Assembly (NCBI GenBank): GCA_934718065.1
Contig: CAKUZR010000014.1
Coordinates: 1 to 64,000, forward strand
Length of the DNA stretch: 64,000 bases
Origin: an uncultured Treponema sp.
Lineage (GTDB): Bacteria; Spirochaetota; Spirochaetia; Treponematales; Treponemataceae
Direction: 5' to 3'
This document shows positions 44,984 to 54,117 of this stretch, piece after piece (the stretch's first letter is position 1; each line of letters begins with the position of its first letter). Below the pieces are notes generated by a model. That model saw only the letters and a program-made list of their open reading frames with translations, searched no databases and was not told where the DNA came from. The position numbers and the translations under genes are program-made.

Positions 44984-45018
44984 CGCCTGAAACCGGGCAT
45001 TTTCCGGATATTTTTTTG
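44984..45018 (+). terminator. Possible weak terminator after rarA
   Basis: GCCTG-AAAC-CGGGC forms a 5-bp stem with one G-T pair, followed by ATTTTCC and then a run of seven T. Marginal. Confidence 0.35.
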
Positions 45019-45024
45019 CAACGC

Positions 45025-45053
45025 TTGTATACAATACATAAAAACTGTATAAT
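45025..45053 (+). promoter_or_regulatory. Promoter of gltA
   Basis: -35 TTGTAT (45025-45030), 17-base spacer, -10 TATAAT (45048-45053). It predicts a leader of about 65 bases. Confidence 0.65.
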
Positions 45054-45103
45054 TATGAAAATATGCAAAATTGCACTGAATAAATATACAGTTTTTATGC
45101 AAT
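45040..45103 (+). promoter_or_regulatory. Inverted repeats over the gltA -10 and leader
   Basis: AAAAACTGTATA (45040-45051, covering half of the -10) is repeated inverted at 45085-45096. TGCAA-AA-TTGCA lies between (45064-45075), and ATGCAA recurs at 45097. Could be a repressor operator pair or an RNA hairpin in the leader. Confidence 0.45.
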
Positions 45104-45125
45104 TTTTTTATGGGGGCAAGCAAGT

Positions 45126-46484
45126 ATGGTAGATTTGAAACACAAGAATTTTATAGAAAAACTTTCGATACTTGCCGAACGTAATGACCCGATAAATCCA
45201 GATCTTTATCAAAAATATGATGTTAAGCGCGGACTTCGCAATGCGAACGGCACTGGCGTTCTTGTCGGTCTTACAAGAATCGGTGATGTTGTGGGTTATG
45301 AAGTCGGTTCGAACAAGGAGAAAATTCCGGTTCCGGGGCGTCTGCTTTACCGCGGGTACGATGTTGTGGATTTAATCCGCGACGCGGAAGCCAACGATGA
45401 TTATTGCTATGAGCAGTGCGCTTATCTTCTTTTGTTCGGCGAACTTCCAAAAAAATCAGAGCTGGATGAATTCCGTGCGTTCATTGGTGAAAGCAGAACT
45501 CTTCCGCCTAATTTCACGGAAGATATGATTATGAAAGCCCCTTCACAGGACATTATGAACAAGCTTGCGCGCGGAGTGCTCGCCTCGTATTCGTACGATG
45601 AGAATCCTGAAGACCGTTCCGTTGCGAACAATCTTCGTCAGTGCATCGAGCTTATCTCTCGTTTTTCCACGCTTGCCGCTTATGGCTACCAGGCTCGCCG
45701 CCGTTATTATGAAAATAAATCGATGTATATTCACAATCCGCTTCCAGAACTTTCAACTGCTGAAAATTTCCTGCATTTGATTCGTCCTGACTGCCAGTAC
45801 ACAAAGCTTGAGGCGGAAATCCTTGACCTTGCGCTGATTCTTCACGCGGAGCACGGCGGCGGAAACAATTCCTCGCTCACAGTCCACGTAGTTTCTTCCG
45901 CGGACACAGACACTTATTCAGCGATTGCAGCAGCTGTCGGTTCTCTAAAAGGCCGTCGTCATGGCGGCGCAAACATCCGTGTTGTTGAAATGATGGATGA
46001 AATAAAAGCGAACGTGAAAGACTGGTCGAACGAAAAAGAAGTCCGCGAATATCTTTATAAAATTGCCAGAAAAGAAGCATTTGACCACAGCGGAAAAATT
46101 TATGGAATGGGCCACGCCGTTTACACAATCAGCGATCCAAGAGCGTTGCTTCTTCGTGAAAAAGCGAAAAAACTCGCGAAAGAAAAAAACTGCATGGAAG
46201 AATTCAATCTTTACAGAATGATTGAGGAAATCGCGCCGCAGATAATCATGGAAGTTCACCATTCAGACAAGCAGATTTGTGCGAACGTTGACTTGTATTC
46301 AGGATTTGTGTATACAATGCTGAATATTCCTCGCGAACTGTACACGCCGATTTTTGCAATAAGCCGAATCGCCGGATGGTCTGCACACCGGATTGAAGAG
46401 CTGGTTGCCGGCGGAAGAATTTATCGCCCTGCGTATAAAAACGTATGCGAGGAACGAAAATACATTCCAATCGACAAGCGTTGA
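45126..46484 (+). CDS. gltA: Citrate synthase
   Basis: Condenses oxaloacetate and acetyl-CoA. 452 aa, of the larger form with an N-terminal extension. LLYRGYDVVDL opens the core; the catalytic histidines are in LHAEHGGGNNS and GKIYGMGHAVYTISDPRA (with the usual G-M-G-H-x-V-Y signature), and SAHRIEEL closes it. 2-methylcitrate synthase is an alternative. A strong GGGGG ribosome site lies upstream of ATG. It is followed by rsuA after 22 bases. No other TCA-cycle gene is in the window, so a biosynthetic role (glutamate) is likely. Confidence 0.92.
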   Translation: MVDLKHKNFIEKLSILAERNDPINPDLYQKYDVKRGLRNANGTGVLVGLTRIGDVVGYEVGSNKEKIPVPGRLLYRGYDVVDLIRDAEANDDYCYEQCAYLLLFGELPKKSELDEFRAFIGESRTLPPNFTEDMIMKAPSQDIMNKLARGVLASYSYDENPEDRSVANNLRQCIELISRFSTLAAYGYQARRRYYENKSMYIHNPLPELSTAENFLHLIRPDCQYTKLEAEILDLALILHAEHGGGNNSSLTVHVVSSADTDTYSAIAAAVGSLKGRRHGGANIRVVEMMDEIKANVKDWSNEKEVREYLYKIARKEAFDHSGKIYGMGHAVYTISDPRALLLREKAKKLAKEKNCMEEFNLYRMIEEIAPQIIMEVHHSDKQICANVDLYSGFVYTMLNIPRELYTPIFAISRIAGWSAHRIEELVAGGRIYRPAYKNVCEERKYIPIDKR

Positions 46485-46506
46485 TTTCAAAAGGCTGGGC
46501 TGAAAA

Positions 46507-47262
46507 ATGGGTTCTTCAAGACTTGATAAAATTCTTTCTCATGAAGGTTTTGGAAGCCGCAAGGCAATCCGCAAATTTCTGTATTCCTCAGAAGTTTTAG
46601 TGAACGGCGAGCGCATTTTCGACACAGGATTTCCTGTTAATCCGGACAAGGATGAAATAAAAATCGACGGTGAAATTTTTAATCTCCGCAGGAATTTTTA
46701 TCTGATGATGAACAAGCCGCAGAATGTTGTGAGCGCAAACAAGGACGGGCTTCATCAGACTGTCTTTGAATTTCTGGACGACCGCTTCCACACTCCGTAT
46801 CTTGAAGAAAATCTGCATCTTGTGGGCAGGCTTGATATTGACACCGAAGGGCTTCTGCTTTTCACAACGGACGGCGCGCTTACTCACCGCATAACCAGCC
46901 CGAAAACGCATTTTCCGAAATCATATTTTGTGCGGCTGAAAAATCCTGAAAATCTGGAGCGGCAGCAGAAAATTGCGGAAGATTTTAAGAGCGGGATAGA
47001 AATTCCTCCTGAAGGAAATGAAAAAGGCGCGCTTCTGAAGCCGGCTGAACTTTCCTGGAAAAACGAGAGCGAATGTGTTCTTACAATAAGCGAGGGAAAA
47101 TTCCATCAGGTCAAGCGGATGTTCCTTGCCGAAGAAAATGAAGTTGCGTATTTGAAAAGAATTTCAATCGGTCCGCTCAAGCTTGACGAAAATCTTGCGC
47201 CGGGCGAATACCGGGATTTAACGGATGAAGAGATAGAAAGTCTTTCAGAAACGCTGAATTAG
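46507..47262 (+). CDS. rsuA: RsuA/RluB-family rRNA pseudouridine synthase
   Basis: 251 aa. S4 RNA-binding domain at 4-60 (SRLDKILSHEGFGSRKAIRK) and catalytic domain with GRLDIDTEG at 107-115 (catalytic Asp) and EGKFHQVKRMF near 202. Modifies a uridine in rRNA; RsuA and RluB targets cannot be told apart with certainty here. Likely cotranscribed with gltA. Confidence 0.9.
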   Translation: MGSSRLDKILSHEGFGSRKAIRKFLYSSEVLVNGERIFDTGFPVNPDKDEIKIDGEIFNLRRNFYLMMNKPQNVVSANKDGLHQTVFEFLDDRFHTPYLEENLHLVGRLDIDTEGLLLFTTDGALTHRITSPKTHFPKSYFVRLKNPENLERQQKIAEDFKSGIEIPPEGNEKGALLKPAELSWKNESECVLTISEGKFHQVKRMFLAEENEVAYLKRISIGPLKLDENLAPGEYRDLTDEEIESLSETLN

Positions 47263-47263
47263 A

Positions 47264-47292
47264 TTGAAAATTGCTTATTTTTTGTGTAGAAT
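47264..47292 (+). promoter_or_regulatory. Promoter of fhs
   Basis: -35 TTGAAA (47264-47269), 17-base spacer, -10 TAGAAT (47287-47292), about 22-base leader with a weak TAGG site. Confidence 0.65.
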
Positions 47293-47320
47293 AAAAAAAC
47301 TTTTTTATTAGGTTGAAAAA

Positions 47321-49003
47321 ATGACAGATATTGAAATTGCCCAGAAAAACAAGATGGTTCCGGTTTCGGAAGTTGCTGAAAAAATCGGAATAAAAGCGGA
47401 CGAGCTTGAGCTTTACGGCCCTTACAAGGCAAAACTCACAATGAAAAAGCTCCGCGAGCTTCAGAGCAAGGCTTCCGACCCTTCAAAACGGGGAAAGCTT
47501 ATTCTTGTTACGGCAATTACTCCAACTCCTGCCGGTGAAGGAAAATCAACCGTTTCAATCGGGCTGAACGACGGCCTTAGAAAAATCGGCAAAAAATCTG
47601 TGGTTGCGCTGCGCGAGCCTTCTTTGGGGCCTTGCTTCGGTGTTAAAGGCGGCGCTTGCGGCGGCGGATATGCGCAGATTGTTCCGATGGAAGACATCAA
47701 CCTGCATTTTACAGGCGACATCCACGCTATTTCTATTGCGAACAACTTGATTGCAGCGCTGATTGACAATCATATTCAGCAAGGAAACGAGCTTGGTATT
47801 GATCCGCGCACAATTTCATGGAAACGCTGCGTTGATTTGAACGACCGCCAGCTTAGAAATATTGTTGACGGACTTGGAAACAGAACTGACGGAACTCCGC
47901 GCGAAGACCATTTCCAGATTACAGTTGCCTCTGAAATTATGGCGATTATCTGCCTTAGCCGTTCAATTTCTGAGCTTAAGGAAAGAATTTCAAATATCAT
48001 TATTGGAAAGAATTACAACAAGGAAAATGTAAAATTCGGCGACTTGAAATGTACTGGAGCAGTCGCTTCGCTGCTGAAAGACGCAATCCGCCCGAACCTT
48101 GTGCAGACGTTGGAAAAAAATCCGGCTTTTGTTCACGGCGGACCTTTTGCAAATATTGCGCACGGATGCAATTCTGTGAACGCAACTTTAAGCGCGCTTG
48201 CCTGCGGTGATTATGTTGTTACAGAAGCGGGATTTGCCGCTGACCTTGGCGCTGAAAAATTTATGGATATTAAGTGCCGTGCTGCCGGACTTGCTCCTAG
48301 CGCAGTTGTTATTGTTGCCACAATCCGCGCGCTGAAAATGCACGGCGGCGTTGCAAAGCCTGAGCTTTCAAAGCCGAATGTAGCCGCGCTGGAAAAAGGT
48401 TTTGAAAATCTGAAGGCGCATATTGAAAATATTTCAAAGTTCGGCGTGCCTAGCGTTGTTGCGGTGAATAAATTTATCACAGACACAGACGAAGAAATTG
48501 CTCTTCTTGAAAAACTCTGCAAGGAAAACGGTTCCCGCGCAGTTTTGTGTGAAGGCTGGGGCAAAGGCGGCGATGGTGCGGCTGAGCTTGCAAAAGCTGT
48601 TTGTGAAATTGCGGAAAGCGGAAAAGCTGATTTCCATTATCTTTATGAAGATGAGCTTTCTTTGGATAAAAAGATTGAAAAAATTGCAAAAGAAATATAT
48701 CATGCTAGTTCAGTAGATTTTGAAAGCAAAGCGTTGAAGAAACTGAAGGAATTTGAAGCCCAGGGCTACGGAAAACTTCCAGTCTGCATTGCGAAAACTC
48801 AGAATTCTATAAGCCATGATCCAAAGCTTATCGGTGCGCCAAGCGGATATGTATTCCCTGTCCGCGATGTGCAGCTTTATGCTGGCGCAGGCTTTGTGGT
48901 TGCGCTTGCCGGCGATATCATGACAATGCCAGGACTTCCAAAAGCTCCTGCCGCGTTGAATATTGATGTTGACGACGACGGCGTGATTTCCGGATTGTTT
49001 TAA
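47321..49003 (+). CDS. fhs: Formate--tetrahydrofolate ligase
   Basis: Makes 10-formyl-THF from formate, THF and ATP. 560 aa, normal. The ATP loop [16 protein letters not shown] lies near residue 66; [22 protein letters not shown] in part, RASGRTI-like [12 protein letters not shown] and the C-terminal [11 protein letters not shown] are all characteristic. Pairs functionally with the 5-formyl-THF cyclo-ligase at the start of the window. In treponemes it may serve acetogenic or purine one-carbon flow. Confidence 0.97.
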   Translation: MTDIEIAQKNKMVPVSEVAEKIGIKADELELYGPYKAKLTMKKLRELQSKASDPSKRGKLILVTAITPTPAGEGKSTVSIGLNDGLRKIGKKSVVALREPSLGPCFGVKGGACGGGYAQIVPMEDINLHFTGDIHAISIANNLIAALIDNHIQQGNELGIDPRTISWKRCVDLNDRQLRNIVDGLGNRTDGTPREDHFQITVASEIMAIICLSRSISELKERISNIIIGKNYNKENVKFGDLKCTGAVASLLKDAIRPNLVQTLEKNPAFVHGGPFANIAHGCNSVNATLSALACGDYVVTEAGFAADLGAEKFMDIKCRAAGLAPSAVVIVATIRALKMHGGVAKPELSKPNVAALEKGFENLKAHIENISKFGVPSVVAVNKFITDTDEEIALLEKLCKENGSRAVLCEGWGKGGDGAAELAKAVCEIAESGKADFHYLYEDELSLDKKIEKIAKEIYHASSVDFESKALKKLKEFEAQGYGKLPVCIAKTQNSISHDPKLIGAPSGYVFPVRDVQLYAGAGFVVALAGDIMTMPGLPKAPAALNIDVDDDGVISGLF

Positions 49004-49015
49004 TTTGAAAAAAAA

Positions 49016-49040
49016 TGCCGTCATTTGGCGGCAAAGTTTT
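49016..49040 (+). terminator. Weak terminator after fhs
   Basis: TGCCG (49016-49020) / CGGCA (49029-49033) with an 8-base loop, followed by AAAGTTTT; it ends just before the tRNA. Confidence 0.4.
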
Positions 49041-49041
49041 A

Positions 49042-49115
49042 GTCCCAGTAGCTCAGCTGGATAGAGCGTCCGCCTCCTAAGCGGAAGGTCGCGCGTTCGA
49101 CTCGCGCTCGGGACA
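49042..49115 (+). tRNA. tRNA-Arg (CCT anticodon)
   Basis: 74 bases. Acceptor GTCCCAG / TCGGGAC (one mismatch, one G-T), D arm GCTC..GAGC, anticodon arm TCCGC-CTCCTAA-GCGGA, T arm GCGCG-TTCGACT-CGCGC. CCA is not encoded. Confidence 0.95.
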
Positions 49116-49117
49116 CT

Positions 49118-49152
49118 AAAGGGCGTGCTTGCAAAAGCTCGCCCTTTTTTTT
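49118..49152 (+). terminator. Terminator after tRNA-Arg
   Basis: Stem AAAGGGCG (49118-49125) / CGCCCTTT (49140-49147) and a T run. Confidence 0.85.
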
Positions 49153-49206
49153 ATGCTTGGAAGTTTTCCGTGCGGAAAGCAGTTGTTTGTTCTGTTGAAG
49201 GATTTT

Positions 49207-50058
49207 TCAGTCGCAGTCGTAGTAAACGCCGCGTTTTACGCAGCCGGCAAATCCGTCCTGTTCAATTTTTGAAATGTTTTTGTCCGCATCGTCGCTGTAA
49301 TGGCAAAGATAAGTTTTTTTGCGCAAATCCGCCGGCAGAATTTCAAGAAGTTCGTCGTAGCCCGCATGAACAGCGTTGTGCCCAAACTGGCAGTCGTGAA
49401 AAATATAGTCAATTTTAAATGATGAATTGAGCCACTCAATCAGGCTTTTGTCCGCCTGGGAATCGCCCGTGTAAATTATTCTGTTGTCAATAAGAATTCC
49501 CACCGAATAGTAGCTGTTCTTCCAGCTGTCGCTTTTTGTAAAAACGTGCTTCGTCCTGAAAATTTTTAAATTTATTCCGCCGACATCCGCTTCATAGAAC
49601 GGCCGCGGTGAATTTTTGATTTTTTCCGGCTTTATCTGGTTGAAATAGTCCTTGAATTTCATATTTGATTTTGAAAAATCTTCGCCACTGTGCCTGAGGC
49701 CGCCCTTTAAAGATTCGTTCCAGAGAATTTTCTTGAATTCATCCGTTGCCACAATATTTGGAATTTGTTTCGTTCCGTACATATTTGAAAGAGCGACTTC
49801 TTCCATTCCGCCGATGTGGTCAGCGTGGTTATGCGTAAGGATGAAATTTCTGACCTGGGTTATTTTTGAGTTGAACTGAGAAAAAGCCAGGGAACACAAA
49901 GTTCCGCAGTCTATAAGAATATGGGAATTGCCTTTTATCAGAAGCGCGTTGTTTTGAAAATATTTTTTTGAAAAAGCGCCGCCGGTTCCCAAAAAGAAAA
50001 GTGAAACCTGTCCGTCGTTTGTAAAATCAATTGAACCTTTAAATTCTCGAATTTTCAT
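49207..50058 (-). CDS. Metallo-beta-lactamase-fold hydrolase (RNase Z / phosphodiesterase-like)
   Basis: 283 aa. LFFLGTGGAFSKKYFQNNALLI, the metal motif THNHADHIGGMEE, TGDSQAD and CHYSDDAD are visible. Closest in style to RNase Z and cyclic-nucleotide phosphodiesterases. The substrate cannot be decided; the usual RNase Z exosite is not evident. A -10 TATACT lies 8 bases before ATG, divergent from the amylase gene. Confidence 0.8.
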   Translation of the reverse strand: MKIREFKGSIDFTNDGQVSLFFLGTGGAFSKKYFQNNALLIKGNSHILIDCGTLCSLAFSQFNSKITQVRNFILTHNHADHIGGMEEVALSNMYGTKQIPNIVATDEFKKILWNESLKGGLRHSGEDFSKSNMKFKDYFNQIKPEKIKNSPRPFYEADVGGINLKIFRTKHVFTKSDSWKNSYYSVGILIDNRIIYTGDSQADKSLIEWLNSSFKIDYIFHDCQFGHNAVHAGYDELLEILPADLRKKTYLCHYSDDADKNISKIEQDGFAGCVKRGVYYDCD

Positions 50059-50066
50059 CTGTTTTT

Positions 50067-50072
50067 AGTATA
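50067..50072 (-). promoter_or_regulatory. -10 element of the MBL hydrolase gene (near-leaderless)
   Basis: TATACT on the minus strand, 8 bases before ATG at 50058. Confidence 0.5.
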
Positions 50073-50093
50073 GCACAATGTAAATCTTTAGAA

Positions 50094-50099
50094 TAGAAT
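50094..50099 (+). promoter_or_regulatory. -10 element of the GH13 gene (leaderless)
   Basis: The second of two overlapping TAGAAT hexamers, exactly 6 bases before ATG at 50106; no Shine-Dalgarno. Confidence 0.45.
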
Positions 50100-50105
50100 T
50101 AAAAT

Positions 50106-51893
50106 ATGAATTTAGCAGCAGTACAACATTACGCGTTTGATAATTTTTGCTATCCTTTGGACGAGGATACTCTGGAAATCAATATTCTTACAGGAAAAGA
50201 TGTTGAGCATATTTTCATTGTTTACGGCGACCCGTTTGCCGGCGGAATTTTAGGCGGCGACTGGAGCTGGAAAGGCAAGGAAATTGAAATTTTTAAGCGG
50301 AAGGAGCTTCAGGAGCATTTCAGGTGGACTGTTGAAATAAAGCCTGAATTCAAGCGCCTTTCGTATTATTTCCGCATTTTGAGCGGCGGTGAGGAAGTTT
50401 TTTTCTCTTACGACGGATTTTTTACAAAAGCTGAATTTGAAAACGGCGGAAACAGACATGGATTCTTTATTTTTCCGTGGATGAATCCTGCCGACATAAA
50501 CAGAACGCCAAAATGGGCTGAAAACACAGTCTGGTACCAGATTTTTCCTGCGCGGTTCTGCCGGGGAAAAAGCGATTTTACGCCAAAAAATCTTTTGCCG
50601 TGGCCTGCGTTCGGGGAAGAAATTCCGAGCGACCACGAAGGTCCGGAGCCTGTTTACGGTGGGAATATCCAGGGAATAATAGACAAGCTGGATTATCTGA
50701 AGGAGCTTGGCGTTACAGGAATTTACACAACGCCGATAAACAAATCCAGCAGCCAGCACAAGTACAACACTGATGATTACAATCTGATTGATGAAGAATT
50801 TGGTTCTGCCGAAATTGTGAAAAAATACGTTCAGGAAGCGCATAAACGCGGAATAAAAATTATGTTTGACGGCGTTTTCAATCATTCCGGATGGTTCTTT
50901 GAAAAATGGCAGGATGTCTGGGAAAAAAGGGAAAAATCAAAGTACAAAGACTGGTTCATGGTGAAAGATTTTGATTTTGTTGAGCCTGGTTTTGGCTACG
51001 GAAAAGGAAACGCCGGCCAGGGAAAATTCTATTCGTTTGCGTTTGTTGATTTTATGCCAAAGCTGAACACGAATAATCCAGAATGCCGGAAATACATAAT
51101 CGATGTGTGCAGAAACTGGGTGAAAAATTATGACATTGATGCGCTAAGGCTTGATGTTGCGAATGAAGTTTCCCATGTTTTCTGCAAGGAGCTTAAAGCC
51201 GCGATGTGCGAGCTTAAGCCGGATTTTTATATTATCGGCGAAATCTGGCACAATTCCCTGCCGTGGCTTCGCGGCGATGAATACGATTCTGTTATGAATT
51301 ATCCTTTGCAGAACGGAATCGCTGATTTTTGCTGCGGAAAGCAGTGGAACGTTAAAAAGTTTGAGTATGCGCTGAACCGCTGCTATTCAATGTATTTCAG
51401 GCAGACGAACCGCGTGCTTTTTAATCAGATGGACAGCCACGACACAATAAGAATTTTGAACCGCTGCGGAGGAGACAAGACGGCCGCGCTTCAGACGCTG
51501 GTTCTGCTTTTTGCAATGACTGGCTCTGTCTGCATTTACTACGGAACGGAAATTATGCTTCCTGGCAGTTTTGACCCGGACAACCGGCGCTGCATGCCTT
51601 GGAAAGAAATTGAAGAGGGAAAATTTTCCGGGGAACTGGACTTTACAAAAAAACTTATTGCTCTGCGCAAGGCTCATGCGGCGATGCGAAGCCCGGATTA
51701 TGAATTTGTTTATTCTGATTCCGACAGGAACGGCGATGACAGAATTGTTCATATTGTGAAAATTTCTGAGGATGGTTCTGAAAAAATCGGAGTGGTTGTG
51801 GACTGCGGCTCAAGCGGAAAAGATATTTCTGTGTTTGCGGAAAACAAGGAAATCCTTTTGAGCGCGGATAAAATTTTGATTTACAGAATGTAG
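50106..51893 (+). CDS. GH13 alpha-amylase-family enzyme (neopullulanase/cyclomaltodextrinase type)
   Basis: 595 aa, no signal peptide, so intracellular. An N-terminal beta-sandwich (about 1-110) as in neopullulanase, then the TIM barrel: YGGNIQGIIDKLDYLKELGV, DGVFNHSG, nucleophile Asp350 in DALRLDVANEV, acid Glu379 in IIGEIWH, and NQMDSHDTIRIL with the third Asp. Breaks down imported maltodextrins or cyclodextrins. Single gene; no transporter nearby. Confidence 0.92.
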   Translation: MNLAAVQHYAFDNFCYPLDEDTLEINILTGKDVEHIFIVYGDPFAGGILGGDWSWKGKEIEIFKRKELQEHFRWTVEIKPEFKRLSYYFRILSGGEEVFFSYDGFFTKAEFENGGNRHGFFIFPWMNPADINRTPKWAENTVWYQIFPARFCRGKSDFTPKNLLPWPAFGEEIPSDHEGPEPVYGGNIQGIIDKLDYLKELGVTGIYTTPINKSSSQHKYNTDDYNLIDEEFGSAEIVKKYVQEAHKRGIKIMFDGVFNHSGWFFEKWQDVWEKREKSKYKDWFMVKDFDFVEPGFGYGKGNAGQGKFYSFAFVDFMPKLNTNNPECRKYIIDVCRNWVKNYDIDALRLDVANEVSHVFCKELKAAMCELKPDFYIIGEIWHNSLPWLRGDEYDSVMNYPLQNGIADFCCGKQWNVKKFEYALNRCYSMYFRQTNRVLFNQMDSHDTIRILNRCGGDKTAALQTLVLLFAMTGSVCIYYGTEIMLPGSFDPDNRRCMPWKEIEEGKFSGELDFTKKLIALRKAHAAMRSPDYEFVYSDSDRNGDDRIVHIVKISEDGSEKIGVVVDCGSSGKDISVFAENKEILLSADKILIYRM

Positions 51894-51922
51894 CCTGCGC
51901 CGACATGGAAGGGCGCGAAGCG

Positions 51923-51958
51923 TTTGAAAGCGTCGGCGGCAACGGCGGCGCTTTCAAA
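51923..51958. repeat. Inverted repeat downstream of the amylase gene
   Basis: TTTGAAAGCG (51923-51932) and its exact complement at 51949-51958, with a GC-rich 16-base loop containing GGCGGCAACGGCGG. There is no T run, so it is not a standard terminator. Confidence 0.55.
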
Positions 51959-51994
51959 TGAGCGTCAGCGGAACCCTGGAACGCCGGTTTGCGG

Positions 51995-52318
51995 TTATTT
52001 TTTGCGCCCTAAAGAAAAAGCTAACGCAGAAAAACAGGCAATCAGCGCAAGAACGTAAACGAACGAAAGGTAGCGGAACATTTTTGGAAGAACTTTGATT
52101 ATGATTCCTGAGGCGATTGTGAGGCCGCCGAGCGCAAGCGCGATGATTCCGCAAAGTTTTCCGGTGATTACGGCTTTGCGTTTTTCTTCGGGGTTTTCGT
52201 GGCTGTCGGCAAGCGCTTTCTGGTAGTTTTTTGAGGAAAAATAGAATCCGGCGGCAAGAAACGCGATTCCGGCGATTATGAATGCTGCCATTGCGATGAT
52301 TAATTTTGTTTCGTTCAT
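51995..52318 (-). CDS. Small membrane protein, unknown function
   Basis: 107 aa with three hydrophobic segments (about 6-27, 53-73, 80-101) and a Lys/Arg end (LGRKK). It resembles the many small three-helix proteins of firmicutes and spirochaetes, but I assign no family. AAGGA lies 5 bases before ATG. Follows the pseudouridine synthase gene by 38 bases. Confidence 0.7.
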   Translation of the reverse strand: MNETKLIIAMAAFIIAGIAFLAAGFYFSSKNYQKALADSHENPEEKRKAVITGKLCGIIALALGGLTIASGIIIKVLPKMFRYLSFVYVLALIACFSALAFSLGRKK

Positions 52319-52356
52319 AAATCCTTCTTTTCAGTGTGTTTTGAATTTTTCTGGAC

Positions 52357-53364
52357 TTATCTGTGGAATTTTCCGCGAGAGATAAAATCCATTTTTGAAA
52401 GTTTTTTGCGGCTTGGAATTTCTTTTCCGGAAAATTCGCTGTAGATGTCTTTTTGCTTTTCGTGGTGCGGTTTCTGGAATTTAGGCGACCAGACGGCCGG
52501 AACGTTTCCTGTGTTCTGCTGGACGGTTTTTTGCCATTCGTCCGGCTCCGGGATTTCAAATTTCATCAGCTCGTTTGTGTACGGATGGGTGAATTCCAGC
52601 GTTCGGGCGTGAAGCGCAAGTCTTCCGAAAGGGTCGGTCTGCGCGCGGTAATTTTCGTCGCCGGCAAGCGGATAGCCTTTGCTTGCAAGATGCGCGCGGA
52701 TTTGGTTTTTGCGGCCGGTGTCAAGGCTCAGCTCAAAAAGTGTGTGGTATTTTCCGCGTGAAATTACCTTGAAGTGGGTTCTTGCGGAAATTGTCTTGAA
52801 TTCGGGTTTTCCGTTTTTTATAAGAAGATTTTTTTCGTAGATTGATTTTTCGCCGCGCCCGGAATTTTTTTCCGAAAGAATTGCTTTTTTAGTCGCGCTG
52901 CTGGCCGCCGGATGGTCGTCTTTTTTGGGAACAAAACCGATGTTGTGGGCGTTGTATGCAAGCTCCGCGTCGATTGTTCCGCTGTCCGGAAGAATTCCTG
53001 TTTTTGGATTTTCAGCGACAGAACGGTAAAGACGTTCTTTGACCATTTTCTGCCAGTTTTCCATGATTTTTTTCTGCGCATCCTGGGTGAGCGCAAACAT
53101 CATGACTCCGGAAGTGTCGCGGTCAAGCCGGTGTACAACGAACGGGCGGTGGTTTGAATTGTAAGTGCCTTTTTTCCGCATGAGCTGCTCGAGCGCGGCT
53201 TCCGCCGTTTTGTTGTTGCTTCCCGGATACGGAACGCTCAGCATTCCGCTTGGCTTGTAGATTACGGCAAGATGTTCGTCTTCGTAAAGAAGCTCGATTT
53301 TTTCATGGCCAAAGTCTTTTTTGTTTTCTTTTTTCTGCTGAGTTCCGGCTAATATTTTCGGCAT
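52357..53364 (-). CDS. RluA/RluD-family pseudouridine synthase
   Basis: 335 aa. The catalytic motif HRLDRDTSG at 78-86 carries the essential Asp; GRKNQIRAHL and LHARTLEF follow. It has no S4 domain. A basic 60-residue C-terminal tail is unusual for the family. Target is probably rRNA or tRNA. Starts 3 bases after the small acidic gene, with GAGGA before ATG. Confidence 0.9.
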   Translation of the reverse strand: MPKILAGTQQKKENKKDFGHEKIELLYEDEHLAVIYKPSGMLSVPYPGSNNKTAEAALEQLMRKKGTYNSNHRPFVVHRLDRDTSGVMMFALTQDAQKKIMENWQKMVKERLYRSVAENPKTGILPDSGTIDAELAYNAHNIGFVPKKDDHPAASSATKKAILSEKNSGRGEKSIYEKNLLIKNGKPEFKTISARTHFKVISRGKYHTLFELSLDTGRKNQIRAHLASKGYPLAGDENYRAQTDPFGRLALHARTLEFTHPYTNELMKFEIPEPDEWQKTVQQNTGNVPAVWSPKFQKPHHEKQKDIYSEFSGKEIPSRKKLSKMDFISRGKFHR

Positions 53365-53367
53365 TTT

Positions 53368-53760
53368 TTATTCCTCGTTTTCCTCGTCGTCGCTTTCGTC
53401 GTAGTCGTAATCCTGAGGAACGTAATTTTTTTCCATGACAGAAAGAATATCCATCAGCTGTCCGTAGGTTTTTTCGTCATGCTCAAGCGTTTCCGGCGAA
53501 CGTCCGTCCACAATGAAATTTTCCGCGTAGGAATTCAGCATTTCGTACATAAATGCGTAATCTTCTTCATCCAGCGAGTTCAAAGATTCAAGACCGCTGA
53601 TTTCCGGAAGAATGTCTTCTAGAATCGCAGTCAAATCGGCACATTCGTCAGTCAGCTCGCGCGTGTATTCGTAGCTGTCTTTTGAAAGATATTCTGAATT
53701 TTCCTTAATCTGCTCAAGAATTTTTTTATATGAATCAACAAGAAGTTCGTCGTCTGTCAT
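53368..53760 (-). CDS. Small acidic protein, unknown function
   Basis: 130 aa, strongly acidic, helical, with a C-terminal Asp/Glu run (ESDDEENEE). No family recognised. First gene of a short operon with the pseudouridine synthase. A -10 (TACACT) lies 7 bases before ATG. Confidence 0.65.
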   Translation of the reverse strand: MTDDELLVDSYKKILEQIKENSEYLSKDSYEYTRELTDECADLTAILEDILPEISGLESLNSLDEEDYAFMYEMLNSYAENFIVDGRSPETLEHDEKTYGQLMDILSVMEKNYVPQDYDYDESDDEENEE

Positions 53761-53767
53761 GCTGAAT

Positions 53768-53773
53768 AGTGTA
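53768..53773 (-). promoter_or_regulatory. -10 element of the acidic-protein gene (near-leaderless)
   Basis: TACACT on the minus strand, 7 bases before ATG at 53760. Confidence 0.4.
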
Positions 53774-53883
53774 GCACGAAAGGAAAAAATGGAAAATCAC
53801 TAAATGTTCAAATTTTTTGAAATAAACAGCGGATTGCACTTGACATAATTTAGAGAAAAATGTATTCTTTTAGAACATTGCAT

Positions 53884-53954
53884 TCCCCGATTGTGTAATG
53901 GTAGCACTTCAGATTCTGGTTCTGACTGTGGGGGTTCGAATCCTCCTTGGGGAA
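53884..53954 (+). tRNA. tRNA-Gln (CTG anticodon)
   Basis: 71 bases with a short D loop. Acceptor TCCCCGA / TTGGGGA, D arm GTGT..GCAC, anticodon arm TCAGA-TTCTGGT-TCTGA, T arm GGGGG-TTCGAAT-CCTCC. CCA not encoded. Confidence 0.95.
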
Positions 53955-53961
53955 CTAACAA

Positions 53962-54034
53962 GGCTGTCCGGAAAGAATTACTGTTGACGATTTAATTCGG
54001 CAGTTGCGCTTCTTTCCGAACAGCTTTGTTTTTT
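53962..54034 (+). terminator. Long hairpin terminator after tRNA-Gln
   Basis: GCTGTCCGGAAAGAA pairs with TTCTTTCCGAACAGC (one mismatch) around a 30-base loop, followed by TTTGTTTTTT. Confidence 0.7.
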
Positions 54035-54036
54035 AT

Positions 54037-54108
54037 GGCCCCTTCGTATAACGGCTAGTACAGCGGATTCTCATTCCGTCAACAGGAGTTCGATTCTCCT
54101 AGGGGCTA
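54037..54108 (+). tRNA. tRNA-Glu (CTC anticodon)
   Basis: 72 bases. Acceptor GGCCCCT / AGGGGCT (G-T at the end), D arm GTAT..GTAC, anticodon arm GCGGA-TTCTCAT-TCCGT, T arm AGGAG-TTCGATT-CTCCT. CCA not encoded. Its 3' end is duplicated twice downstream. Confidence 0.93.
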
Positions 54109-54117
54109 GTTTTTTTG

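Noticed and set aside
52357..52559. Long Arg/Asn-rich minus-strand frame (51954-52559)
   Set aside because: Out of frame with both the pseudouridine synthase and the small membrane protein, with shadow-type composition.
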